Assembly: GCF_038967635.1 (NCBI RefSeq)
Contig: NZ_CP152413.1
Location: forward strand, 3,224,001-3,288,000
DNA from: Bradyrhizobium sp. B124
GTDB lineage: Bacteria > Pseudomonadota > Alphaproteobacteria > Rhizobiales > Xanthobacteraceae
DNA length: 64,000 nucleotides
Reading direction: 5' to 3'
Within the stretch, counting starts at the first letter, position 1, and each line of letters starts with the position of its first letter. The position numbers and the translations under genes were made by a program. Shown piece by piece: positions 28,091 through 38,278 of the stretch. A model generated the notes under the pieces. It was given only the letters and a program-made list of their open reading frames with translations, ran no database searches and was not told the origin of the DNA.

Positions 28091-29335
28091 ATGAGCAATT
28101 TCCTTCATTGGGTGCAGATCGACGCGACGGCGGCCGCGAAGGCCGAGCGTGCGCTCGATGGCGAGCAGGACGGCGAGGTACGTGATGAGATCGGATTCAT
28201 GGCGATCCATCATGCATTCGCCAACCGTTTCTTCCCTGGCACTTCCGTCCTCCACACCCGCCTCCGCTATCTGTTTTTCGTACCCTGGCTGATGCAGCGT
28301 GTGGCCGGCGACCGGAGCGCCGTATCGCTTTCGGATCGATTGAAGCGAGCGGAAGCCGGCGCCAAGGATCAACTCAAGGAGCATGGGAGTCCAAGAGGCA
28401 TCATCGGCCGCCGCTCCCCGCCACGGCAAATTCGCAGTCAGCTTCCATCCATCGTGTACTGGAACGCACTGCAGCAATGGGGTTTTCTACGACCCCATTC
28501 CGATGGGACATACCCGAGCCGACTTGAAGCGCTGAAATCACTTGCCGACATCCTTGCCTCGGAAAAGCGCAACTCCCGTGACGATGATGGTGTGTCTGTC
28601 GACGATTTAACCAATCCCTTCGTCGATGGCCTGCCGCCTGCTTGCAAGCAAATCGCCGCCAGCAGCGGCGCACTGGCCTTCGATCTGGAGAAGCGCGAAA
28701 AGCGCTTTCTCTTCGAGGCGATCTCAAGCTCGTCATCACCGGCCCGCGACAGTATTTTTGCCAGGCTGCTCCGTTCGGACGCTGATATTCCCGAACCCGG
28801 ATCGAAAGGCTACGACCTCGGGACGGAATGGCCCGCATGGATTCGGGAAGTCTGCACTGTCGAGGAACGAAAGACTCTCAAAATAGCGTCTGACGCGGCT
28901 GCTCTCGCTTGCATCGGGCGGGCGGTCTACGCAGCACTCGTTCAAACCCTAAGGCAGAAGGACGGAAACAACTCCGGGGACCGGGATCATTGCGAATTGC
29001 TCGTTAAAGCAATTGATGATTACCGCTCGGCAGCCTGCCGTCTTGTGATCAAGGACCTGAAATCTCTCTTTCCCGATCAACCGTTTCCGGAACCGGTCAT
29101 CAGGGTCCTCACCAAAACCCAGAACTGGCTTCAGAACGGCCGCCGCTCACAGTTCATGGACCTGCGGAAAGACTACTCCGACGCCGAAACCCCGCGCAAA
29201 CTAGCGAAGTCGAGGCTTCGCCCGATCGACCGACAGCGGCGGCTGGAATGGGACCCCGATGAGTTCAGCCCGGCGGCTCCCCTGCACTACAGGATCGGCG
29301 TGGTGCACCAGCTTGTGTGGGATATGCGGTCGTGA
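28091..29335 (+). CDS. DUF6361-like protein, first gene of a PLD-helicase operon
   Basis: This 414-residue protein begins [19 protein letters not shown]. Its N-terminal half contains [25 protein letters not shown], which I associate with DUF6361. The C-terminal part is helical, ending LVWDMRS. No catalytic residues are obvious. The stop overlaps the next start as GTGA, so it is coupled to the PLD gene. A specificity or complex-scaffold role is possible; the function is unknown. Confidence 0.7.
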   Translation: MSNFLHWVQIDATAAAKAERALDGEQDGEVRDEIGFMAIHHAFANRFFPGTSVLHTRLRYLFFVPWLMQRVAGDRSAVSLSDRLKRAEAGAKDQLKEHGSPRGIIGRRSPPRQIRSQLPSIVYWNALQQWGFLRPHSDGTYPSRLEALKSLADILASEKRNSRDDDGVSVDDLTNPFVDGLPPACKQIAASSGALAFDLEKREKRFLFEAISSSSSPARDSIFARLLRSDADIPEPGSKGYDLGTEWPAWIREVCTVEERKTLKIASDAAALACIGRAVYAALVQTLRQKDGNNSGDRDHCELLVKAIDDYRSAACRLVIKDLKSLFPDQPFPEPVIRVLTKTQNWLQNGRRSQFMDLRKDYSDAETPRKLAKSRLRPIDRQRRLEWDPDEFSPAAPLHYRIGVVHQLVWDMRS

Positions 29336-31182
29336 GCGAGCATCTTCCACAGCAGTCGCTGCTTGATTGGCTGCGCCCTGATACGGGCTTCCAGACAGAT
29401 ATCGCACTTGTTTCGACTTATTCGGCTTCCGCCGGTGTCCTGGCCAGCCTTCTGATCTCGCTGGCAGGATTCGAAGACGATCCTTCGGACGCCGGATCGC
29501 GTGCGACTAGGGTTAAATTCGCCAAATCGGTTCTTCAACTGAAGGGGCGCGTCGCCATAGCCATGCAGGCCGGGCGGCTATTCTGCCCACGGAGAGGAGG
29601 CAAGGCCGTTGCCTTGCTTGATCGGTTCATCAAGGACATGCCCTACGACGAACGCGTCAAGGGCGGGCAATCCTGGCACCCGAAATGCGCGATCGTTCGA
29701 TATTCCGATGGGAAGTCTTCGTCCGGAAAATGGCGACTGTGGCTCGGTAGCCGTAACCTTACCCGCGACACATCGTGGGACCTCGGTCTTTCTCTTGACG
29801 GCTATGAAATCGACTCGGACGCAATGGACGGCATGAGAATTCCGTCGATCGCGAGCATGGCCAAGAAACTTGCCGCAGAAGCCGGCCAGTCCGAGCGATG
29901 GCAGGACCCCCTCAAAAAGCTGCGAAACGTCCAGTGGGAGGTACCGCGAGGACTGGTCGTCGAAGAAATCTCCCTGATGCTACCCCAAGATGCTGACCGT
30001 GACTTCCCACCCTGTCCGCCGGGAGTGCGCCGCGTGATCGCAGTCGCTCCTTTCCTGGATGTGATGACGCCTAAACGCGTCGGGACGTGGGGAGACGACG
30101 CGGAGCGTATCCTGGTCAGCACCGGGACCGAGCTCAATCGGACTTCCAAAGGAAAAGCCGACTATTTCGAGGATAACGGCTTCAGCTTCGTCGGCGATTT
30201 CCCGGCAGTAGCGGAGGAAGGCGAGCAGGATGCCATTGATATCGATGAAGCCGGTATCGATCCCCAGACCAGTTCCGGCCTGCACGCAAAATTTCTTTGG
30301 GCGGAGCATGCCAGAGGCGCAACCATGTGGCTTGGCAGCCCCAACTTTACCGGGCGGGCCTGGAAGAAGAACGCAGAGATCTTCGCGCGCTTGTCAATCG
30401 AATCGAGAGGCTCGGCAAAGGCCGCCACCGCCATAAAGGAAGGCGTCGAGTCGTTCGTCCTGATGGCTCCGGAATTTGCCGCTTTGCCCGCCAAAACTAA
30501 CGATGATTTGGACGACCCCCTCGAACTTGCGCGAAACGAAGTTGCGGCATTCCTCATGAACGCAAGTCAAAAACTTTCCCCTGACTGGGACAGCGTCGAA
30601 ATTCAATCTCCGGAGATGCCACACCCCACAAACGAAAGGATTGTCCTGAAGGTCGGATCCCTCGCTGACGATCCAAGCCAAATGATCGAGTGGCAGCGCG
30701 GATCCAGGAGTGTCCGCTTCCGTCCGCATAATCCTCTGGCAGCCAGCCATCTGATCCGCGTCGCCCTGGAATGCAAAGGCATTCCATCGGTAACCTGGCT
30801 TCAATCAATTCCTATCCAGGGACTCCAACAGGACAAGCGCGACAAGCTTCTGCTTCGCCAATACCTGAGCGACGACCAGTTGCTGGCCTGGATCTATCAG
30901 GCCCTGACTGGAAATTCGGAGGGCGCCGAAGGCGGTCCATGGGACGATGATGACCCACACACGTCTGCCAACTGGCGCAGTCGAAAGCGCAAGGGACTTG
31001 CCCCGACCTTGGAAGACATGCTGCGGGCCTGGCTGAAAAATCGATCGGCATTCGACCAGATCGACGAAATCATCGAGATCTTCGAATGCGGGGGCCAAGC
31101 TGACGGCGGTTCGCCAATAGTTTCCTTCAAGGCTTCTCTGGCTCTGATCAAGCAGACCCTCAACGAGCCGACGGCGCAATGA
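29332..31182 (+). CDS. Phospholipase D-like nuclease
   Basis: This 616-residue protein has two PLD-type half sites: HPK at residues 116-118 followed by LWLGSRNLTRD, and HAK at 318-320 followed by MWLGSPNFTGRAW. In each, HxK precedes a GSxN turn as in nuclease members of the superfamily. The N-terminal segment is a hydrophobic strand-rich region, and residues 400-616 look like an accessory domain. The start is GTG 29332 overlapping the previous stop (GTGA). The gene overlaps the helicase as ATGA. Confidence 0.8.
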   Translation: MSEHLPQQSLLDWLRPDTGFQTDIALVSTYSASAGVLASLLISLAGFEDDPSDAGSRATRVKFAKSVLQLKGRVAIAMQAGRLFCPRRGGKAVALLDRFIKDMPYDERVKGGQSWHPKCAIVRYSDGKSSSGKWRLWLGSRNLTRDTSWDLGLSLDGYEIDSDAMDGMRIPSIASMAKKLAAEAGQSERWQDPLKKLRNVQWEVPRGLVVEEISLMLPQDADRDFPPCPPGVRRVIAVAPFLDVMTPKRVGTWGDDAERILVSTGTELNRTSKGKADYFEDNGFSFVGDFPAVAEEGEQDAIDIDEAGIDPQTSSGLHAKFLWAEHARGATMWLGSPNFTGRAWKKNAEIFARLSIESRGSAKAATAIKEGVESFVLMAPEFAALPAKTNDDLDDPLELARNEVAAFLMNASQKLSPDWDSVEIQSPEMPHPTNERIVLKVGSLADDPSQMIEWQRGSRSVRFRPHNPLAASHLIRVALECKGIPSVTWLQSIPIQGLQQDKRDKLLLRQYLSDDQLLAWIYQALTGNSEGAEGGPWDDDDPHTSANWRSRKRKGLAPTLEDMLRAWLKNRSAFDQIDEIIEIFECGGQADGGSPIVSFKASLALIKQTLNEPTAQ

Positions 31183-34100
31183 TCAAAGCAACCGCCTTTC
31201 AGAAAGAAACTGTAGAGGTCGCATGCCATGCACTGCGAAACCCATCCGGCTCCCGACGATTCCTCGTCGCCGACGAAGCGGGGCTTGGAAAGACGGTCGT
31301 AGCGCAGGGCATTATCAAAGAGTTCAGCAGTCGAATTTCTCACGGATCAAAACGCGCCTCGCGGGTAATGAACGTCATCTACGTCTGCTCGAATCTAGCC
31401 ATCGCGCGCCAGAACCAGGACCGCCTGCTCGGCTTTCTCACCAAAGCTGGCCGGCAGGCGGCGATCGTAGAAGAAGACAGATTGAGCCTCACGCTGCTCC
31501 CTCAACGATCAAAAAACGGTCCGCAAGTCTCCATTCGACTTTATGCGGTCACTCCGAAGACCTCTCTTCTGGACTCCTCCGGTCGCGGAAAGGGCGCGGG
31601 CGGCACGACGAAAGAACGCGCCTTGTGTTACATTCTCACAAGGCGAGCCCTGGGCTTCGAGATCAAAGGACTCCGGAAGGCTCTTGCGCTGCGAGTGTCG
31701 GTCGCTCGATTCCGCGCCTCGGTCAGGGCAATCGAACCGGACGGCTATGACCTGCCCTCGGAGACCGTGGAAGAGTTCAAGAAGGCGCTCCGTAGATCTC
31801 TTTCCTTGAGCGCTAAACAGCGTCTTGCTCCGCGCATCAAGCAGCTACTGGAGAACCGCGCCCCCGAACTGGTCCGGCACATGCGTCTGGCGCTTGCCAA
31901 TGTCGCCATAGCAAAGATCAATCCTGACCTTGTAATATTTGATGAGTTTCAGCGCTTCGACGACCTGATTGCGCCTGAATCAGAATCGATCGCCACCGAA
32001 AAAAACAGAGATGACGAAGATGCTGGCTTTTGTGAAGAAGCAAGCCGCCTGCTTCAGTCACTCCGCGGAAGCGGGCGCAACCGCGCTTTGCTCCTGTTGT
32101 CGGCCACACCGTGGATACCTTACCGCAGCAGAGCGGAGCTCAATCCAAAGTCCAGGAATTCCAACGACGGATTCGGGGAAGTCGTCAAGTTTCTCTACGG
32201 TACCGCTGGCCGTTCGGAGATCGAAAAGATCGCCGCCTTGCTGATCGAGAGAAGGGAGTTACTGACTGCAGCACCCCTCAATTGGAATGAAATCGACCGC
32301 AACCACGACGAGTTGCTGTCGCTGCTGACGCCGGTCATGGCAAGGACCGAGAGGCGCCGCGAATCCACGGATACGGCGTCCTCAAACGGCGCCTCCACGC
32401 TGAAAGCCGAATTGAAGGTCGATGACCTCAAGCAATTCAAATCCTTCCATGAATGCGTCGAGAAAGGGAAGAAGAAGCGCACCGCCAATGGACACGCCTC
32501 GAAGAGGGAACGTGACACGGAAATGCTGGTGCCACTCTGGAACTCCGTGCCATTGCCCATGCAATCACTGGGGCCGAAATATCTTCTGTGGTCGCGGGCC
32601 CGCAAGTTGGCAAGCGCAGCGGGTATCGAACCGGACGACGTCGAGCGGATGCGTTCTCAGTCGTTTCCTCACCCGCGGCTCCGAGCCCTGATCGGTCACA
32701 TCAAGCCGGAGAAACTCGCTCTTCCATGGATTGCTCCGTCGCACGCATGGTGGCCCCTGGTCGGCGGCTGGGAGCGCGAATCCGCCCGCAGCGGCAACGG
32801 AACGCACGGTGGAGAAACTCCGTCGATCGACGGAAAGCTTCTTGTCTTTGCCAGATTTAGGGCTGTCGTCCCAGCGGTTGCCGGATTGATCAGCTATAGC
32901 GTCGAGACTTCGACATATGGCCGCACGAAGGGGCGGGCACGCTCCTACAAGCGGGAGAGCGACTCCCATCTTGTTCGACTTGATGCTGCCTCCTCATTTG
33001 AGCTCTTCCACCCCTGTCCATTCCTCATCGAGGCGGATCCGATTTCCGACCGACTGAAGGTTGGCAGCGTCGATGAAGCCTTGTCGAGGGCTCGCCGCAC
33101 CTTGGAGCGTCATCTCAAAAGCAAAGGTGTGGCGGTCGTCGCGAGCAAGGAGAAGAGCAGAACGCCGTCCTCTCTCATCGCTGGCATCGAAGCGCAGACA
33201 GGCACCTGGGAGGCTTCGAAGGCGGCGTGGCTGAGCCTGGAGAAGCATCTGCCTGAGCGTCCTGCTCCACTTAAATCGATTACCGACGCCGAATTGCAAT
33301 TGCTCACTCATCTGGCCGTCAGCAGTCCCGGTGTGGTTCTAGGCCGAGCCATTCGACGTCATTGGAAAAGAGCCGTGCGGGACAACTTCAGCGGTATCGT
33401 GAGCGCTTCCTGGAAGGGCCTTCGAAGCCGCTTCGACGAACCTTGGATCGGCCGAGCACTTCGCAGGCCGCAGGAGTCCTTCCCGGACGCCGTCAGACGC
33501 GCTGTGCTGGATGGAAACCTTGAGGCGACCCTGGACGAGCACTTCTGGTTCATGACGCAAACGTCTCCTAGCGGCGGAGAGGATCTGATTCAGGAATTTG
33601 CAGACGCCATTTCCCTGAACAGGAGTTCAATCCAGCTTCATTACGGCGAGAAATCCGCCATCCGCTCGCCCTTGAGACTGCGCTGTCACGTTGCCGCGCC
33701 TTTCACTCGCCCCGACCACACCGACGAGGAGCGGGTCCGCCCTGACGAGGTGCGGCGTGCTTTCAATTCGCCCTTCTGGCCCCACGTGCTGGTAACGACA
33801 TCAATCGGACAAGAAGGCCTCGACTTTCATCCGTGGTGTCAAACCCTGCTGCACTGGGATCCACCCCCGGGCCCGGTTGCACTCGAGCAACGCGAAGGGC
33901 GGGTGGATCGGTACGCTTCTCTCGCCATCCGACGCGCAATTGCCAAAGATTCGGGAAACGAAGACGCCCGGGGCTCGCTCAAGGCCAGTCCTTGGGAAAA
34001 CATCGCAAAGCGCGCGGTCGATGCGACCACCGACCGCAGCGGGCTTCAGCCTTGGTGGATATACGGGTCCGCACGTCCGCTGCACTTGCGTTTCGATCTG

Positions 34101-34295
34101 GCAACCAGCGAGATCTCCGAACGTTGGAACCAGGCCCATGAGGAACGTGGTCATTACCGCCTAGTGCTGGGTATGCCCAATCAAAACGATCTACTGGGCG
34201 AACTCAAGTCGATGAAGGAGCTCGACCAGGCTTCCTTGACGCGTGCGTGCCTGGATTTTTCTCCAATCAGCCGATCCAACAAAAGTTACGAGTAG
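31179..34295 (+). CDS. SNF2/DEAD-type superfamily 2 helicase
   Basis: This 1038-residue protein has GLGKT at residues 35-39 (motif I), DEFQ near 255 (motif II) and LLLSATPW near 305 (motif III). The second RecA domain has TTSIGQEGLDFH (motif V) near 875 and EQREGRVDRY (motif VI) near 903. A long insertion (about 390-800) separates the lobes, as in defence-associated helicases. It overlaps the PLD gene by four bases. It likely translocates on phage or plasmid DNA to guide the PLD nuclease. Confidence 0.88.
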   Translation: MIKATAFQKETVEVACHALRNPSGSRRFLVADEAGLGKTVVAQGIIKEFSSRISHGSKRASRVMNVIYVCSNLAIARQNQDRLLGFLTKAGRQAAIVEEDRLSLTLLPQRSKNGPQVSIRLYAVTPKTSLLDSSGRGKGAGGTTKERALCYILTRRALGFEIKGLRKALALRVSVARFRASVRAIEPDGYDLPSETVEEFKKALRRSLSLSAKQRLAPRIKQLLENRAPELVRHMRLALANVAIAKINPDLVIFDEFQRFDDLIAPESESIATEKNRDDEDAGFCEEASRLLQSLRGSGRNRALLLLSATPWIPYRSRAELNPKSRNSNDGFGEVVKFLYGTAGRSEIEKIAALLIERRELLTAAPLNWNEIDRNHDELLSLLTPVMARTERRRESTDTASSNGASTLKAELKVDDLKQFKSFHECVEKGKKKRTANGHASKRERDTEMLVPLWNSVPLPMQSLGPKYLLWSRARKLASAAGIEPDDVERMRSQSFPHPRLRALIGHIKPEKLALPWIAPSHAWWPLVGGWERESARSGNGTHGGETPSIDGKLLVFARFRAVVPAVAGLISYSVETSTYGRTKGRARSYKRESDSHLVRLDAASSFELFHPCPFLIEADPISDRLKVGSVDEALSRARRTLERHLKSKGVAVVASKEKSRTPSSLIAGIEAQTGTWEASKAAWLSLEKHLPERPAPLKSITDAELQLLTHLAVSSPGVVLGRAIRRHWKRAVRDNFSGIVSASWKGLRSRFDEPWIGRALRRPQESFPDAVRRAVLDGNLEATLDEHFWFMTQTSPSGGEDLIQEFADAISLNRSSIQLHYGEKSAIRSPLRLRCHVAAPFTRPDHTDEERVRPDEVRRAFNSPFWPHVLVTTSIGQEGLDFHPWCQTLLHWDPPPGPVALEQREGRVDRYASLAIRRAIAKDSGNEDARGSLKASPWENIAKRAVDATTDRSGLQPWWIYGSARPLHLRFDLATSEISERWNQAHEERGHYRLVLGMPNQNDLLGELKSMKELDQASLTRACLDFSPISRSNKSYE

Positions 34296-34317
34296 CCGGC
34301 TGCAAAACCGGAACGCG

Positions 34318-36423
34318 TTACTCGGCTTTCACGTTCGCTCCGGGCCGGCTTGCGACGTCCAACAGCGTCCTCAGCGTCCAATGGATGCTTGGATATACGC
34401 TCACGACATGTTGCCAGGTGAGGTCGATGCCATCGAGATGCTTGCCCCCCTTCTTGTTGAAGACGTCCAGATTGTCGAGCTCGTGGAGGACAGAACGCAG
34501 CCGGTTTTGCTCCTCCGTGCTCCAAAAGTCGTTCCCCCGCGCCAGCGCTTTCTTCGTCATGCCGATCAGTTGGCCGAGCGGCTTGCCCTCGCCGCCGGAG
34601 CCGCCAAGGACGGCAAAGGCGCGCCGCAGGAAGCGCTCCGCAACCCGCGACCAATTGACGATCATCGTATCGAGCGGCTCTTTCTCTCTTTCAAGCTGTC
34701 GCAGACGGCGAAGCCTGACAAAAAATATCTCGGCCTTGAGAAGGCTTTCCTTTTCTTCCCTGTCGACTGCATCCCATAGCCTGGGCGAGAACTGGTCCCG
34801 CAAGTTAGCCTCAAAATCCTCCGGCGGCGCAGTGTCCACTAGCGGGAGCCAGGAAAGGATGGCATCGACGTCGCGACGGGCATGCTCGATGGCTTCCCGC
34901 TTCAGCACGCCAAGAGCCGCATACGTGCTAGAGCGGTGATCCCCGGGCAAGGCAGTGATGAAGCGGGCCAGGCCGACGTGGTCCGGCAAAGGCACCCGCA
35001 GGTAAAGCGTGCAGAAAAGCAGCCAGCAGCCGATCAGCATATCGCAGAGCGCGTGATCGTCCCGCTGGACTGCGTTCGCGACCGCCTCGGGAAACGTGAT
35101 CATATCCGGATTGTGTTCGCCTACCCAGTAGCACTGCGGCGGGTACGGGCCGTCCGTGTCATTATAGTCGCCATCGGCACCGAGCAGCCTAAACAGATCC
35201 GCGGCCTCGGGTGCCTCTTCCGCGAGCCGCTCCATCATCTTGCTTCCAGGCTTGAACAGGCTGCCGTGCAATGGAAGCGGACCAGTCGGATAAACCGCAT
35301 GACCGCCCTGCATCATCTGCTCCAGGGTCGTGGCAAGCAGCGGCTCCAGCACGTCCGCGTTGTCGGAATGCACGTTGGTCCAGTAGACGTGGGAAGGGTC
35401 GTAGACCAGACGAAACCTACTTTCGCCGTCGGACTGCGCCTTGAGCCAGGTCCGCAAATCCGAGGTCGCGGGCCGGCCATCGTCCATTCCCTTGGGCAAT
35501 CTTCGAAGGACCTCCGAAATGGCCTGCCCCGTCTCGATATCGAGATTTTCGAGGTCGTCGGCCAGCGCTCCGAGGATTTCCACGGCCAGCACGGCATCGA
35601 GACGATCGGCATTCGATCCCTCGAAGAGCGGCGCCAAAGACACGATTTCCTTGATGGCCTCCGCGCTCATGTCGACATCGACATCGCCGGCCCAGATCTC
35701 GATCAGCCGCCCGAGCCTCCCTGCGGCGCCGGGATCCAGTTTCGCAACGGCCCGGCGAACAAGATCGATCACCGCTTGGCCGTCTTCGGGCGATGCAATG
35801 CCATAGCGCGAGTAATCGTGCGACGGCTTGAACCAGAGCGAAAGCCGACCGGCCAGCCGGGAAAACGGATCGGCCTCGCCAAGCCTTTGGGAGACATCTG
35901 AGAGCTCGGCCGCCGCAAAGCCGATGATGGTGTCGTTAAGCAGCCGCCGGCGATCGGTCACGGGGAACGCCGAAAAGACCTTGTCTTCTCGGCTTCGCCG
36001 CCGACGGTCGAGACCATCGACGATGCTCGTCAGCGTCTGGGACAGTTTGTCGTCCATCATTCCGGCAAGGCGAACTGCATCCGGATGCGGTTCGGGCCAA
36101 GTCACCCGTTCGAACCTGGCACGCGACGGAACGAGCAGCGCCAAGGCGCAGACCTCCATCGGGCCGATTCCAATCTGGGCGGCGGTGGCTTCGAGTCTGG
36201 CGGCGACGATCTTTTCGCGATCGGTATCCTGCAACGCAGCAGCCAGCGCGAGCAGGCCTTCCTGCCAGGTCGCAAATGGTAGTGAAAGCGTGTCGACGGT
36301 AGCCAATGGCCGATCCTCTGTCACATCGTGACAAGGGTAGCGGAGCCATTCCAGCAGCGCAAACATCGCCTGTCCAAAGCCGACAGGAAAGGCGTGGCTG
36401 CTGCGGCTGACCGGCCGTTGCAT
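34318..36423 (-). CDS. Large uncharacterised acidic helical protein (701 aa)
   Basis: The gene is convergent with the helicase (22 bases apart). The translation is well balanced from MQRPVSRSSHAFPVGFG to RPGANVKAE and is almost wholly helical, with many acidic repeats and motifs such as FDLVYDPSHVYWTN-like FRLVYDPSHVYWTN (about 350) and YPPQCYWVGEHNPDM (about 440). No P-loop, nuclease or membrane segment is visible. I do not recognise the family. It is divergent from the HTH gene at 36474, with 50 bases between. Confidence 0.7.
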   Translation of the reverse strand: MQRPVSRSSHAFPVGFGQAMFALLEWLRYPCHDVTEDRPLATVDTLSLPFATWQEGLLALAAALQDTDREKIVAARLEATAAQIGIGPMEVCALALLVPSRARFERVTWPEPHPDAVRLAGMMDDKLSQTLTSIVDGLDRRRRSREDKVFSAFPVTDRRRLLNDTIIGFAAAELSDVSQRLGEADPFSRLAGRLSLWFKPSHDYSRYGIASPEDGQAVIDLVRRAVAKLDPGAAGRLGRLIEIWAGDVDVDMSAEAIKEIVSLAPLFEGSNADRLDAVLAVEILGALADDLENLDIETGQAISEVLRRLPKGMDDGRPATSDLRTWLKAQSDGESRFRLVYDPSHVYWTNVHSDNADVLEPLLATTLEQMMQGGHAVYPTGPLPLHGSLFKPGSKMMERLAEEAPEAADLFRLLGADGDYNDTDGPYPPQCYWVGEHNPDMITFPEAVANAVQRDDHALCDMLIGCWLLFCTLYLRVPLPDHVGLARFITALPGDHRSSTYAALGVLKREAIEHARRDVDAILSWLPLVDTAPPEDFEANLRDQFSPRLWDAVDREEKESLLKAEIFFVRLRRLRQLEREKEPLDTMIVNWSRVAERFLRRAFAVLGGSGGEGKPLGQLIGMTKKALARGNDFWSTEEQNRLRSVLHELDNLDVFNKKGGKHLDGIDLTWQHVVSVYPSIHWTLRTLLDVASRPGANVKAE

Positions 36424-36473
36424 CCAGAATCCGACTCACTCAAAACGCACGACAGCTACGAAAGAGCGCTAGA

Positions 36474-37683
36474 ATGGATCGTAAGGAATTCACCCGCAAG
36501 GAGTTATACGACCTGGTCTGGTCTAACCCCATGTCAAAATTGGCCAAGCAGTTCGGGATGTCGGATGTCGGCTTGCGGAAGATATGTGTCAAGCATGAAG
36601 TGCCGACACCGCCTTCTGGGCTATTGGGCGAAACTACAGCATGGCAAGAAAGTCAAACAGACGCTCCTGCCTGCGGTTTCAGAAAATGTCAGCGACCAAA
36701 TTTTCGTACACGTTCATGCTTTGCGGCAGTTGCCAGAAGAAGTCGTCGCCGCCGCGTCGAAAGCCCGTGAGTCCGCGTCCGAGATACTTGTTCAAGCCGA
36801 ACTGCCAGTACGTCCGCACCGGGTGACCATCGCCACAAAGCGTGCGTTAAGGGCTGTCAAGGCCGACCATGAGCAATTTCTGAAGACGCCGGAAGAGCCG
36901 GGCGTCGTTATGGCGCAGATCGGTAAAAGCAACATAGGCCGGGTGCTATCCATCATTGAGGCTCTTACGAAATACCTCGACGGTCTCGGCCACAAAGGCG
37001 TCGATGCCAAGGATGGCCTGGATTTCGTCATCGATGGCGAAAAGATGCGGCTGTCGTTTGGTGAAACGAAGGGCAAGGAGGCCCATCGGCCGACCACAGC
37101 TGAACTCGCCAGGAAAGCAGAGTGGGAGCGCGACCGGCTCCGATATCCGACGCTCTACAGAGAAGACAAACGGCATTGGGCGCAATGGGATCACTTTCCC
37201 GCTGGCAGGCTGTCGCTCACGCTTTCAAACCCTGCAGAATTTCGCTGGTCAAAGGAGCGCGTCCTGGGTCGGTGGTATGATCGCAAATCGGTCAATCTCG
37301 AGAAGCAGTTGCGCGAGGTCGTGGTCGGCATGATCGCAGGCGCCGTCGTGATCCGGCGTAACCGGCTGGCCGCCGAGGAACGTGAGCGGATCCGGCAGCA
37401 ACGCATCGAGCAATATCATAGGGAGCAACGGCGCCTCGAACGGCTCGCAAAGCAAGAGGCCTTCATCGAAGAAAAGGCGAAGCAGTATGCAAGGCTCCGG
37501 CAGATACAAGCGTTCGCCGACCACTTGGCCAATCAGGAAGCCGCCAACTACGCTGGCTCGTCCCTGATAAAGGCGGTCGCGACGCAGATAATCGAAAGCC
37601 TCGGCTATCGCCTGTCGGCAGAGGTGTTGAACCAGGAGATAGTCGAGCTTGGACTTTATACAGATGATGATCGCTTAGGTTAG
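36474..37683 (+). pseudogene. HTH-domain protein gene with a one-base frameshift
   Basis: ATG 36474 opens MDRKEFTRKELYDLVWS, then KLAKQFGMSDVGLRKIC, a helix-turn-helix, and HEVPTPPSG. There the frame is lost at GGG 36618-36620. Removing one G restores the typical continuation GYWAKLQHGKKVKQ and a 400-residue protein ending YTDDDRLG, with a long basic coiled coil (about residues 290-345). The start-proximal motif is common in DNA-binding proteins on mobile elements. Whether the extra base is real or a sequencing error is open. Confidence 0.65.
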
Positions 37684-37815
37684 GAACCTAGCCGGCCGGC
37701 ATGACGCCGTTCTGGCGTTTCCGCTGACCTTAGTGCTGATTTTTCAATCGAAAAGTTGGTAGCTTGGGGCTCGAAAAACGACCTAAAAACACGTAACGTT
37801 TCAATACCTTACGAG

Positions 37816-37944
37816 ATCGAATCATTCTTAAAACGAAAAACAGGCGAATCGAGTCACTCTTAAAGGGGAAACCGAGTCATTCTTAAAAAGCGGCCCCACG
37901 TAATATCAAGCACTTAGCCGAGTCACTCTTTCGTAGTCCGTACA
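37816..37944. repeat. Transposon right end: three subterminal sites plus terminal repeat
   Basis: The sites are 37816-37832, 37848-37864, 37871-37887 (ATCGAGTCACTCTTAAA type) and the terminal copy 37917-37944, which ends TCGTAGTCCGTACA. All are inverted relative to the left end. Bases 37684-37815 between the last cargo gene and the sites show nothing else. Confidence 0.85.
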
Positions 37945-38278
37945 GAGGGCGCCAGACTAAGCCCAGGCGCGGCCAGAGCCGGTGTGGCCCTGAAGCCGCC
38001 GGCCGACTTTGCTGACCATTATAGTTTTTGATGGGGCCATAGCTGTCGATAGTTCGATCAGGCCTCGTTAAGCTTTTGCTCATTCAAAGTTTACCCAATT
38101 TTGATTCTTTTGTTCACGACGATGGCCTGCATGTCCGGCACGATTGGCGATGAAAACGAATTCATTGGACGATACCGAAGAAGTTTGCCCGCCGACCAGG
38201 AAAGCGGCCTGCAGGGCTTTCGATCCTTATCGAGAGATTCGCATCCGCGACGACGGTGGACCTTTGCTGAAGCGACGA

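Larger units (their letters stand above)
22941..37944. mobile_element. Tn7/Tn5053-type transposon (15,004 bp) without a transposase gene
   Basis: The ends read TGTACGGCCTACGAAAGAGT and, inverted, TGTACGGACTACGAAAGAGT. The terminal inverted repeat is 26 bp with one mismatch. Just inside lie iterated copies of TTTAAGARTGACTCGAT, giving three sites at the left and four at the right in opposite orientation. GAGGG flanks both ends exactly (22936-22940 and 37945-37949). TGT...ACA ends, subterminal repeats and 5-bp duplications are the signature of TnsB/TniA-type DDE transposases. None of the encoded proteins is a DDE transposase, TnsC-like partner in context, or TniQ. The interior is visibly more AT-rich than the flanks. 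The insertion lies ten bases after the tRNA CCA. Confidence 0.85.

Noticed and set aside
28091..34295. DISARM system
   Set aside because: No DrmA/DrmB-type proteins or methyltransferase are present; only the PLD-like protein is shared.
22941..37944. CRISPR-associated transposon
   Set aside because: No Cas proteins, TniQ, TnsB or TnsC homologue was recognised in the element.
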